From assembly GCA_903945495.1 (NCBI GenBank), contig CAJAVU010000020.1, positions 1-46,896 of the forward strand: DNA of 46,896 bases, read 5' to 3'. This DNA comes from an uncultured Flavobacteriales bacterium. Its GTDB lineage: Bacteria; Bacteroidota; Bacteroidia; Flavobacteriales_D; Crocinitomicaceae. Of this stretch, positions 27,519-36,502 are shown one piece after another. Positions within the stretch are counted from its first letter, which is position 1; each line of letters opens with the position of its first letter. The notes under the pieces are model-generated. The model saw only the letters and a list, made by a program, of their open reading frames with translations, made no database searches and was not told the DNA's origin. The position numbers and the translations under genes were made by a program.

Positions 27519-30443
27519 ATGTTCAAAACTAATTACTTTGTGAGGTATATAACTTTATTTTTCTTCGTTTTTAAATTTGTTTTTCTTTTCGCTCAACCTT
27601 CAAATAACAATTGTTCAGGAGCGACAGTTTTATCTGTAAATTCAAGTTGTATTGAAACAACAGGAACTACATTAAACGCAACTCAAACAATGCCAGGTTG
27701 CACTGGTGTAGCGAATGATGATGTATGGTATTCTTTTGTTGCAACTCAAAGTAGCATTCAAATTCAAGTTACTGGTTCAGCAGGTTTTAATCCTGTTGTT
27801 CAAGCTTTTTCAGGAATGTGTGGCTCTGGTCCTTCGTTAGGATGTATTAATGCAACTGGAAACGGTGGTGTTGAACTTGTGAGTCTTACTTCACTAATTG
27901 TTGGATCAACCTATTGGTTTCGAGTCTATCATTTTGATGCAGCTACTCCGGCGACTCAAACTTTTACTGTTTGTATAACACCGCAAGCAACAATGCCATT
28001 GTGTTCTGCATCAACTCCAGCAGGAAACACCTGTTCACAAGCAGCGTTAATTTGTGATGTGAATGGATATTGTGGATCAACTTCTGCAACCTATACTTCC
28101 GATTCTTGGCCAGCTTTAAGTACTGCATTTTGTGGGTCAATAGAAAATAATTCTTTTATTCAATTTGTTGCCAATGCATCAACTGTTTCATTAAACGTAT
28201 GGGTTACTAGTTCTACATCCAATCTAGGGATTCAAATTCTTGTGTTTTCGACTCCTGCATGTGGCGGACCAGTAACGGCATATACGTGTGTTTCTCCAAT
28301 GGCGCCATCCCCAACTGCAACTTCATTAACGGCATCAGGTTTAACTCCTGGTCAAACTTATTATATGATGATTGACGGTTATGCTGGTGATGTTTGTAAT
28401 TATGTGATTGGAGTAAACTCTGGAATACAAGTTTCAGGTCAAATTATAAGCTCGGCAACAAATATTTGTGTCGGTTCGCCAGTTACGCTTACCGCAGGCG
28501 GTGGTAATGGTGTTTACACTTGGAATCCATCTCTCGACTTAAGTGCAACATCGGGTTCAGTTGTTATCGCAACACCAACGAATCAAGGTGCTCACGTATA
28601 TACAATGACAACTAATTCAAGTAATCCACTTTGTCCATCAACTTCTGTTTCAACGGTAACAGTCAATGCATTCTCACCACCAACTCCATACGCTGGAATT
28701 GATGATACAGTTTGTTTGGGTTCACCGATTAATTTGGTGGGAACTCAGACAAGTCCTTCGAATGCTATGTTATGGCAGACCCTGACGTCAGGAATCACCC
28801 CAACGCCAACCGTTTCTTTTACTCCTAATTTTAGTAATCTAACTCCAACAGTTACTGTTAATCAACCTGGACTTTATCAATTTATTTTACGTGAAACAAA
28901 TACTTTTTGTGGTATTAATCGAGATACAGTAAGCGTGTTAGTTTTGAATCCCGTTCAAACATTAAGTTTTGTTCCTCCATCTTGTTATGGTCAAAATGAT
29001 GCTGAAATTCATGTTGATAATCCTGATGCAACCGAATATAGTTTTGATAATGGTTTAACATGGCAAACTGATTCTATGTCGGTAGGTTTTTCAGCAGGAA
29101 CATATTCTGTATGTTCCAAGAATTATTTGGGATGTCTGGTATGTTCATCCATTACAATAACAGATCCCACACCAATTCAGTTAAATGTAAGTAATGATAC
29201 CTTGATTTGTGAAAATGGTACAGCTAATTTATGGGCTTCTGCCGTTGGTGGCACCTCGTTTTTGTATCATTGGGATTTCACCTCTGATACGGATGGTATG
29301 CAGCAATTGAGCACTTTGACAGATTCAACAGTTTCCGTTTATGCAGAAAACAATTTTGGATGTCTCTCTTTGACAGAATCGATAAATGTTACAGTGCGGC
29401 CAGAATTAACAGCGTCAATTTCACCAAGCACGGAAATTTGTCCTGGATATCCAACAACGTTAACCGCAACTGCATCCGGAGGAAACAACGGTCCTTATCA
29501 ATTTGTTTGGTCAACGGGCACGGTAACCACAGGTTTGAATAGTTCTCAATTGTTAAATCCGGGAGCTACTACGACATATTCTGTTGTTGTTAGCGATGGT
29601 TGTGAAACTAGTCCAATTACTTTAACGAGTGAGATTGAAGTTTTACCGCTTCCTATTCCTTTGATTTCAACTTTAAGTCCCTCTGTTTGTGAGCCTGCAA
29701 GTTTTATCATACAAAATGAAACGGATCCAAATATGGTGGAGCATTTGTATTGGACAATTTCTGATGGACAACAATTTACTGATCAAGAATCAATTACGAC
29801 AGCACCAATGGATGCTGGAAATTACAATGTTCAATTGATTGTAGAATCGCCAAATGGCTGTATTGATTCAACTACTTTCTATAATTTCTTGACCGTTCAC
29901 CCTCAGCCAATTGCCAACTTTACATATTCACCAAATCCGGTGAAAATGTTCAATACAGAAGTGCAATTGACAAATTATTCGTTCAATGGTGTAAGCTACG
30001 AATGGTTTATACAAGAAGGGAATCCATCGTATTCGCAATCAGAAGATGTACAAACCTTATTCCCAGATGGAGAAACAGGAAGTTATGAGGTTCTTTTGGT
30101 AACGACTTCTGCTTTTGGCTGTTTAGATTCACTCTTAAAAACGGTGGTTGTATTGCCTGAAATATTGTTATATGTACCGAACACTTTTACACCTGATGGA
30201 GACGAATTTAACCAGCAATGGAAAATTTATATGTCAGGAATGGACGCCTATAATTTTGTGATTAGGTTATACAATCGTTGGGGTGAAATTGTGTGGGAAA
30301 GTTTTGATGTGAATGAAACGTGGGATGGAACGTTCAACGGGACATTGGTTCAACAAGGAACATACACTTGGACAATCGAAGCAAAGGATCCGAATAATGA
30401 TGATAAGTTTGAATATTCGGGACATGTTCTCGTTTTAAGATAA
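27519..30443 (+). CDS. Large secreted protein: CUB/PPC-like head, SprB/Ig-like and PKD-like modules, T9SS type B C-terminus
   Basis: 974 residues. The N-terminus MFKTNYFVRYITLFFFVFKF ending in LFAQ is a signal peptide. The head (about 27-385) begins NNNCSGATVLSVNSSC and carries two repeats of a Cys-rich, beta-type domain (DDVWYSFVATQSSIQIQVTG; CSQAALICDVNGYCG, GQTYYMMIDGYAG), like the heads found in many Bacteroidota adhesin-like proteins. From about residue 387 (AGIDDTVCLGSPINLVG) to the end it follows the preceding protein module by module, with nearly equal length (588 versus 587 residues), ending in a T9SS type B domain (YVPNTFTPDGDEFNQQW, LYNRWGEIVWES). Probably produced by tandem duplication. 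Function unknown; surface or extracellular. Confidence 0.9.
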   Translation: MFKTNYFVRYITLFFFVFKFVFLFAQPSNNNCSGATVLSVNSSCIETTGTTLNATQTMPGCTGVANDDVWYSFVATQSSIQIQVTGSAGFNPVVQAFSGMCGSGPSLGCINATGNGGVELVSLTSLIVGSTYWFRVYHFDAATPATQTFTVCITPQATMPLCSASTPAGNTCSQAALICDVNGYCGSTSATYTSDSWPALSTAFCGSIENNSFIQFVANASTVSLNVWVTSSTSNLGIQILVFSTPACGGPVTAYTCVSPMAPSPTATSLTASGLTPGQTYYMMIDGYAGDVCNYVIGVNSGIQVSGQIISSATNICVGSPVTLTAGGGNGVYTWNPSLDLSATSGSVVIATPTNQGAHVYTMTTNSSNPLCPSTSVSTVTVNAFSPPTPYAGIDDTVCLGSPINLVGTQTSPSNAMLWQTLTSGITPTPTVSFTPNFSNLTPTVTVNQPGLYQFILRETNTFCGINRDTVSVLVLNPVQTLSFVPPSCYGQNDAEIHVDNPDATEYSFDNGLTWQTDSMSVGFSAGTYSVCSKNYLGCLVCSSITITDPTPIQLNVSNDTLICENGTANLWASAVGGTSFLYHWDFTSDTDGMQQLSTLTDSTVSVYAENNFGCLSLTESINVTVRPELTASISPSTEICPGYPTTLTATASGGNNGPYQFVWSTGTVTTGLNSSQLLNPGATTTYSVVVSDGCETSPITLTSEIEVLPLPIPLISTLSPSVCEPASFIIQNETDPNMVEHLYWTISDGQQFTDQESITTAPMDAGNYNVQLIVESPNGCIDSTTFYNFLTVHPQPIANFTYSPNPVKMFNTEVQLTNYSFNGVSYEWFIQEGNPSYSQSEDVQTLFPDGETGSYEVLLVTTSAFGCLDSLLKTVVVLPEILLYVPNTFTPDGDEFNQQWKIYMSGMDAYNFVIRLYNRWGEIVWESFDVNETWDGTFNGTLVQQGTYTWTIEAKDPNNDDKFEYSGHVLVLR

Positions 30444-30448
30444 AAGAT

Positions 30449-30472
30449 AAGCTCCAGTAGGAGCTTTTTTTT
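30449..30472 (+). terminator. Intrinsic terminator after the T9SS gene pair
   Basis: GCTCC (30451-30455) and GGAGC (30460-30464) pair around AGTA, extended by AA/TT, followed by eight T residues. Confidence 0.9.
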
Positions 30473-30496
30473 CGCTTCTACTTTTTGATATTCTAT

Positions 30497-30504
30497 TAAC
30501 TTTG
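30497..30504 (+). promoter_or_regulatory. -7 element of the hutU promoter
   Basis: TAACTTTG, identical to the carA -7 element, 18 nt before the hutU ATG. The -33 TTG is not at a normal distance (TTG at 30485-30487 gives only 9 nt), so the assignment rests on the -7 match and on the preceding terminator. Confidence 0.45.
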
Positions 30505-30522
30505 TGCCACAATCCTTATCAT

Positions 30523-32529
30523 ATGACATTAGAAGATTTTCGAAAAGACATTCAAACAGGAATACCATCTCAAATTCCTGCTAAAAAGGAATACGAACCA
30601 TCTATTAATCATGCTCCAAAAAGAAAAGAAATTCTTTCGAAAGAGGAGAAAAAGTTAGCACTTCGAAATGCATTACGTTATTTCCCGAAAGAGCAACACA
30701 GCGAGTTGATTGAAGAGTTTTTAAAAGAATTAAACGATTACGGACGCATTTATATGTACCGTTATCGTCCAGATTATAAAATGTTTGCGCGTTCAATTGG
30801 AGATTATCCAGGAAAATCTGAACAAGCGAAAGCAATCATGTTAATGATTCAAAACAATTTGGATTACGCTGTTGCGCAACATCCACATGAATTAATTACG
30901 TATGGCGGAAATGGCGCTGTTTTCCAAAACTGGATTCAATACCGTTTGACAATGAAATATTTGTCAGAAATGACGGATGAGCAAACGTTAGTAATGTATT
31001 CTGGACATCCAATGGGATTGTTTCCGTCTCACAAAGATGCTCCAAGAGTTGTTGTAACGAATGGAATGATGATACCTAATTATTCTAAACCAGATGATTG
31101 GGAGAAGTTTAATGCGTTAGGAGTAACTCAGTATGGACAAATGACTGCTGGTTCTTACATGTATATTGGTCCACAAGGAATCGTTCATGGAACAACAATC
31201 ACTGTTTTAAATGCAGCACGTAAAATTTCAAAAGAACGTGATGCCATCAAAGGAAAATTATTCGTTACAGCTGGACTGGGCGGAATGTCAGGAGCTCAAC
31301 CGAAAGCAGGAAATATTGCAGGTTGTATTTCTGTAACTGCAGAAGTTAACCCAAAGGCTGTTCATACTAGACATTCTCAAGGATGGGTGGATGAAGTTAT
31401 TGAAGATTTAGATGCTTTGTGTGCACGAGTTCGAATTGCGAAGGAAAAACAAGAAGTTGTTTCAATTGCCTATGTAGGAAATATCGTTGATGTATGGGAG
31501 AAATTTGATCAAGAAAATATTTTCGTTGATTTAGGTTCGGACCAAACTTCGTTGCATAATCCTTGGGCTGGAGGATATTATCCAATTGGCTTGTCGTTTG
31601 AGGAATCAAATAAAATGATGGCTGAAAGTCCTGAGTTGTTTAAGGAGAAAATTCAATTCACACTTCGTGCACATGCGGCTGCTGTGAACAAACACACAGC
31701 GAAAGGAACCTATTTCTTTGATTACGGAAATGCGTTTTTATTAGAAGCATCGCGTGCTGGAGCTGATATTATGGCTGAAAATGGCATTGATTTTAAGTAT
31801 CCATCGTATGTACAAGATATTTTAGGACCAATGTGTTTTGATTTCGGTTTTGGACCGTTCCGATGGGTTTGTGCTTCAGGAAAACCGGAAGATTTACAAC
31901 GCACGGATGAAATTGCTTGTGAGGTTCTTGAAGAAATGATGAAAAATAGTCCAGATGAAATTCAGCAACAAATGGCTGATAACATTCAATGGATTAAAGG
32001 CGCGCAGCAAAACAAATTGGTTGTTGGTTCACAAGCACGTATTTTATATGCGGATGCTGAAGGACGAATGAAAATTGCTGAAGCATTTAACAAAGCAATC
32101 GAACGCGGAGAAATTGGTCCTGTTGTTTTAGGACGCGATCACCATGATGTTTCTGGAACTGATTCACCTTATCGTGAAACGTCAAATATTTATGATGGAT
32201 CCCGCTTTACTGCTGACATGGCAATTCAAAATGTGATCGGAGATAGTTTCCGAGGAGCGACTTGGGTTTCTATTCACAATGGTGGTGGAGTAGGTTGGGG
32301 AGAAGTCATCAACGGAGGATTCGGAATGTTGTTGGACGGAACAGCTGAAGCAGATCGTCGTTTGAAAATGATGTTGCATTGGGACGTAAACAATGGAATT
32401 GCTCGTCGCAACTGGGCGAGAAACGACAATGCAATTTTTGCCATCAAACGTGCAATGGAAGTTGAACCGAATTTAAAGGTGACAATTCCAGAATTTGTAG
32501 ATGATCAATTAGTTGATAAACTTTTCTAA
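30523..32529 (+). CDS. hutU: Urocanate hydratase
   Basis: 668 residues. Converts urocanate to imidazolonepropionate in histidine degradation, using tightly bound NAD. Signatures: YGGNGAVFQNWIQYRLTMKY, the NAD-site region KLFVTAGLGGMSGAQPKAGN, GSDQTSLHNPWAGGYYPIGL and the C-terminal GPVVLGRDHHDVSGTDSPYR with SIHNGGGVGWGEVINGGFGM. It is about 110 residues longer than the B. subtilis or Pseudomonas enzyme and fits the long form seen in Bacteroidota and eukaryotes. A TTG seven codons upstream lies in the -7 element, so I use the ATG at 30523. No hutH, hutI or hutG is nearby. Its stop overlaps the stop of the convergent helicase gene by 4 nt. Confidence 0.96.
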   Translation: MTLEDFRKDIQTGIPSQIPAKKEYEPSINHAPKRKEILSKEEKKLALRNALRYFPKEQHSELIEEFLKELNDYGRIYMYRYRPDYKMFARSIGDYPGKSEQAKAIMLMIQNNLDYAVAQHPHELITYGGNGAVFQNWIQYRLTMKYLSEMTDEQTLVMYSGHPMGLFPSHKDAPRVVVTNGMMIPNYSKPDDWEKFNALGVTQYGQMTAGSYMYIGPQGIVHGTTITVLNAARKISKERDAIKGKLFVTAGLGGMSGAQPKAGNIAGCISVTAEVNPKAVHTRHSQGWVDEVIEDLDALCARVRIAKEKQEVVSIAYVGNIVDVWEKFDQENIFVDLGSDQTSLHNPWAGGYYPIGLSFEESNKMMAESPELFKEKIQFTLRAHAAAVNKHTAKGTYFFDYGNAFLLEASRAGADIMAENGIDFKYPSYVQDILGPMCFDFGFGPFRWVCASGKPEDLQRTDEIACEVLEEMMKNSPDEIQQQMADNIQWIKGAQQNKLVVGSQARILYADAEGRMKIAEAFNKAIERGEIGPVVLGRDHHDVSGTDSPYRETSNIYDGSRFTADMAIQNVIGDSFRGATWVSIHNGGGVGWGEVINGGFGMLLDGTAEADRRLKMMLHWDVNNGIARRNWARNDNAIFAIKRAMEVEPNLKVTIPEFVDDQLVDKLF

Positions 32530-35500
32530 ATAAGTCTCAACTCGTTTAACGAGGAATAAAAAATATAACCCTTCACGGATGGCATGTTCATTTGTTGAAG
32601 GGTTTTTACGTATTCACGCACTTGTTTTCCATCTTTTTTGTTTGGAATTCCCGTTTTATAATCCAAAACAATCGTCTCATCTGCTTTTAAAATGATTCGA
32701 TCTGGACGTTTAATGCTTGTTTCGTCAATAATAATTGATTGCTCATTCATAATTTCATATGCATCATTGAACAATTCATTGAATGCTGAAATCCCATAAA
32801 TGGCGTTGATTTTTTCTTCAATTTGCGGTACAAACCCCAATTCAAGATCTCCTGCTTTCACAAGTTCTGCTAACGTGGAAGTAATGGATGATGGGTTTTC
32901 AATGGCAGCCATGGCTAAATGGAACTGATTTCCGAAACGTTGTTCAATTGAAAGTTGATCTGGTTCGGCTAAATCAACGGAATCTTGCAAGGAAATCTCA
33001 GGAAACCATAAGTTGTCCTTTGAACTTAAAGGTTCAAAAAATGCCGTTGTTCTAACTTCTTCCTTCGCGTGATGAGGCGCTCGAACACCTAAGGAGATTT
33101 TAAGCGCTTCATTTTCAATTTCAGCTTCCGGCATTACTTCGAAACAACTATGAGCGATAGCTCCGAAATTGGAATTGTCAAAATAATTGAAAACAAATAG
33201 ACGTTCCATAGGACGTGTAAAAGCGACATAGCACATATTTACTTTATCCGTAAGAATCTGATCCAATTCATAGCTGTTAAAATTCGCGATTTCGTCGATT
33301 GGACTTTCCTTTTTCAATGTCGAATACAAGATTTTGTCTTCAACCTCAATCAGAAATTTCGATGTGCTTAAAATCGAAGTGTCGAAGTTCAAATAGGGAA
33401 CAATGACAACTGGAAATTCTAAACCTTTCGATTTATGAATAGTCATGATTTTTATAGCATCATCACTTTCCGGCAGTTGAATGGCCAATTTCGATTTTTG
33501 TTCACCGTAATAGCTGATGAATGATTTTAAGTCTGGACCTTTGGCCAGCTCGAATTCAAAAGCAAAATCTGCAAAGTGATGTAAATAGGGATTTTTTAAT
33601 TCGTCCCAACCGAGCATACGGTAAAACGATTGAATTAAATCATATAAATTTTCATATTTACAGAAAAATTCGGCTTTCGACCCGAAATGATCTATAATGA
33701 ATTTATCGTCGTTGAAGTAGGAATATTCTTTTCCATCTTTCCCAGTTTGTTTCGAGAAATAGCTTCGGTAATGTTCAATCGCATTTTGTTTGTGAACGCG
33801 GAAGAATATTTCTGCAAATCGCTTCTTTTCACTTAAATTGGAAGGATTCAATCGGCGTTTTAAATACGAAAGAACCAATTTTACTTTTACTTCATTTTGA
33901 ACTAAAAGTGATTCTGCCGAAACAATTTTATATCCTGCTTTTGTCAGTTCAATTGCCCATATATTTGCACGTTGATTTTTATCTGCCAACAAACAAATGT
34001 CTCCACGATTAAATCCATCCTCTTCACATTCTTGTATTTTTCCAATAATTTTTTGAACGATTTCTAACTCATCAATTTTCGCTTTTTCTGAAATAATTTC
34101 AACGTAACCTGGTAAATTCGATTTTGGATTTTGATAAATCGAATTGTAAAAATCTTGGGACAAAAGCGGCAATTCATTTCTTAATAGCGGGAAAAAGGCA
34201 TTATTGAAATTCACTATCGTTGGTGATGATCGCCAATTATCATCTAGGGACTTAACGCTTCCCATTTGGTCAAAATAATTTGATTTTTGCGAAATTGAAG
34301 CGTCATTTTCCGGATTATAGATTTTTGGGAGTGCAACAAATTGTTCAGCAACGCCATTTTTGAAACGGTAAATTGATTGCTTTGGATCACCAACTATGAG
34401 ATTGATGTTTTCATTTGAAATGGATTCGTGAACCAACGGAACCATGTTCAACCATTGTAGTCTGGACGTATCTTGAAACTCGTCCAATAAGAAATGTTGG
34501 AAACGTGTTCCCAAGCGTTCATAGATAAAAGGTGCTTCCTCGTTTTTAACCAAATCAGAAATCAACTTATTGAATTCGGAGATGCGAATGAGTTGCTCAT
34601 TCTTTTTAATGCTGTCCAACGATTTTGCCATGTATTGCAGCATCGCCATGTTGTAGAAATTCTTCAAAAAGGACTGTAGTACAAAATATTCCTTTGCATG
34701 AATTGTCGCATAGGTATTTAGCTCAACAAGCACATTTTGTAGTTCTTCTGGAAAGCGTTGATTTGGTTTTAGTTCTTTTTCAATTTGATTGGTAACACTT
34801 TTACCTACAGGTAATAATTCAAAATCGGTATAAGTTCCAATTTTTAAAATACCTTTTAAGGTTGTTGATTTCCCTGGAAGTTCGGATTCATCAATGGCCA
34901 AATCTGTATATAATTTGAATACAGATTGACAACGCGTAATAAAGGATTCTCGCTGAATGCGCAGCTGATAATTCATTTCAGTGTAGCGTTCAACGGAAAA
35001 ATCAACTTCAAGTAATTTCTCTATTAATGCTTGGTTCTTTTCTTTGCTCAATATTCCACCGAAATCGATAAGTTGTGAACGAAAATTCCATTGTTCACCT
35101 TCGTCCAAATTGTTTTTTGCGTATTCAAAAACCTTCTTAGTAACATCTAAAACGCCTTGTTTACCCAATTGGTCTAACAACAAATCGACTACTTGTTCAA
35201 TAACCTCCTTTTCATTTAGAATAACCTCAAAATCGTTTGGTAAATCTAGATCACGACTAAAAGAACGTATGAGTTTTAAATTGAACTTGTCAATTGTCAT
35301 CACATGAAAATCTTCATAACGATGCAATATGTTTTGAAGAACAACTTTTGAGCGCAAATGAACTTCGTGAGGATTTATTCCGAGTTCATTCCCTAGCACA
35401 ATTGCATAGTCGTCTGATTTTTTTCCAAATAATTGAGGATAACTTAAAAGATCTAATGCTTGAATGATGCGCGTTTTCATTTCTATAGCCGCCTTATTGG

Positions 35501-35651
35501 TAAAGGTCATTGCAATAATTCGAGAAAAACGACTTGTATCTTTTTTATCTAATAAGAGTAATTCGATATACTCTTTAACCAAATTATACGTCTTACCACT
35601 ACCAGCAGAAGCATTGAAAATTTTTAAAGGACGTTTTGAATTATCAGGCAT
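32526..35651 (-). CDS. UvrD-family helicase-nuclease, AddA/RecB-like
   Basis: 1041 residues. A superfamily 1A DNA helicase with a C-terminal nuclease, the type that processes double-strand ends for recombination. Visible are the Walker A ASAGSGKT (14-21), FSRIIAMTFTNKAAIEMKTR, the Walker B box DEFQD (390-394), VGDPKQSIYRFKNG, NWRSSPTIVNFNN, MTIHKSKGLEFPVVIVP and VAFTRPMERL. The C-terminus has a PD-(D/E)xK-type core including VLDYKTG (Asp997, Lys999). Its usual partner, an AddB-like nuclease, is not adjacent, which is unusual for an addAB arrangement. Start MPDNSKRPLKIFNASAGSGK fits the family. The 3' end overlaps hutU tail-to-tail, leaving no room for a terminator between them. Confidence 0.93.
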   Translation of the reverse strand: MPDNSKRPLKIFNASAGSGKTYNLVKEYIELLLLDKKDTSRFSRIIAMTFTNKAAIEMKTRIIQALDLLSYPQLFGKKSDDYAIVLGNELGINPHEVHLRSKVVLQNILHRYEDFHVMTIDKFNLKLIRSFSRDLDLPNDFEVILNEKEVIEQVVDLLLDQLGKQGVLDVTKKVFEYAKNNLDEGEQWNFRSQLIDFGGILSKEKNQALIEKLLEVDFSVERYTEMNYQLRIQRESFITRCQSVFKLYTDLAIDESELPGKSTTLKGILKIGTYTDFELLPVGKSVTNQIEKELKPNQRFPEELQNVLVELNTYATIHAKEYFVLQSFLKNFYNMAMLQYMAKSLDSIKKNEQLIRISEFNKLISDLVKNEEAPFIYERLGTRFQHFLLDEFQDTSRLQWLNMVPLVHESISNENINLIVGDPKQSIYRFKNGVAEQFVALPKIYNPENDASISQKSNYFDQMGSVKSLDDNWRSSPTIVNFNNAFFPLLRNELPLLSQDFYNSIYQNPKSNLPGYVEIISEKAKIDELEIVQKIIGKIQECEEDGFNRGDICLLADKNQRANIWAIELTKAGYKIVSAESLLVQNEVKVKLVLSYLKRRLNPSNLSEKKRFAEIFFRVHKQNAIEHYRSYFSKQTGKDGKEYSYFNDDKFIIDHFGSKAEFFCKYENLYDLIQSFYRMLGWDELKNPYLHHFADFAFEFELAKGPDLKSFISYYGEQKSKLAIQLPESDDAIKIMTIHKSKGLEFPVVIVPYLNFDTSILSTSKFLIEVEDKILYSTLKKESPIDEIANFNSYELDQILTDKVNMCYVAFTRPMERLFVFNYFDNSNFGAIAHSCFEVMPEAEIENEALKISLGVRAPHHAKEEVRTTAFFEPLSSKDNLWFPEISLQDSVDLAEPDQLSIEQRFGNQFHLAMAAIENPSSITSTLAELVKAGDLELGFVPQIEEKINAIYGISAFNELFNDAYEIMNEQSIIIDETSIKRPDRIILKADETIVLDYKTGIPNKKDGKQVREYVKTLQQMNMPSVKGYIFYSSLNELRLI

Positions 35652-35743
35652 TGAAGAATGAAATTATCGTGTAAAATTGTAAGTTGACAATTAGTCAATA
35701 AAAATAAGGAAAATAAGTTCTGTTTTTGTAAATTTGTTAGAAT

Positions 35744-36502
35744 ATGATCATGAAACTGAATACACTATATTTGCTTTTAATTCTTGTTTTGTCACTCGTG
35801 TCATGCAAGGATGACGTTGTTGAAGAGCCAATTCCAGAATTAGATTACCTCAAAATTACCCTGCAACCTGTTCTTGGAGCCAATGATTTGGCTTTAAATG
35901 ATACAATCACGACGGTTGAAGGTTATAAGGTGCAATACACCGATTTGAAATGTTATTTTTCAGATGTAAAAAACGGTGGAAATACATTGGCGCAAGCAGG
36001 TTTGTTCGATTACAAACAGAACGGTACATTTTTATTGCAGGCAGTTGGAAAGAAAGGAGATTATTCATCTTTGACGGCTTATTTAGGAGTTGATCCAGCA
36101 GTGAATCATAATGATCCATCTGCATTCCCAAACAGCAGCCCGTTAAACATTGCGAATGCAAATGACATGCATTGGGATTGGAATCCAGGTTATATTTTTA
36201 TAAAAGTTGAGGCGAAAGTTGATACCATTGTTGACGGAGTGAACAATTTAGATCATTTTGTTGTTTTGCACGTTGGAACAGATGCCTTTATCCAAAGCTT
36301 GAGTTTTAGCTCCTTGAATTGGCAAACAGTTACAGACCATCTTGCGGTTTTACCGTTAAAACTAGATATGGAAAAGTTCTTACAGAATGGTGCTCAAACA
36401 ATTGATTTAAAAACGGAGCACACGACACATTCTGCTGCTGGACAAGAAGCATTGAGCATTAAAGTTATTCAGAATTTCAAGGATGCAATAAGTACCTATT
36501 AA
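35744..36502 (+). CDS. MbnP-like lipoprotein (kynurenine copper-site family)
   Basis: 252 residues, or 250 if the second Met at 35750 is used. A lipoprotein signal peptide ends in LVSC with the lipidated Cys21, followed by KDDVVEE. The mature part matches the MbnP family: YLKITLQPVLGANDLALNDT, YKVQYTDLKCYFSDVK, and the strongly conserved-looking MHWDWNPGYIFIKVEAK with Trp144 and Trp146, then LDHFVVLHVG. In characterised MbnP, a periplasmic copper-binding protein first found in methanobactin operons, a Trp is converted to kynurenine by the diheme enzyme MbnH and forms part of the copper site. The next gene is an MbnH-like enzyme starting at the very next base. Which Trp is modified here is inference. 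No methanobactin genes are in view. Confidence 0.83.
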   Translation: MIMKLNTLYLLLILVLSLVSCKDDVVEEPIPELDYLKITLQPVLGANDLALNDTITTVEGYKVQYTDLKCYFSDVKNGGNTLAQAGLFDYKQNGTFLLQAVGKKGDYSSLTAYLGVDPAVNHNDPSAFPNSSPLNIANANDMHWDWNPGYIFIKVEAKVDTIVDGVNNLDHFVVLHVGTDAFIQSLSFSSLNWQTVTDHLAVLPLKLDMEKFLQNGAQTIDLKTEHTTHSAAGQEALSIKVIQNFKDAISTY

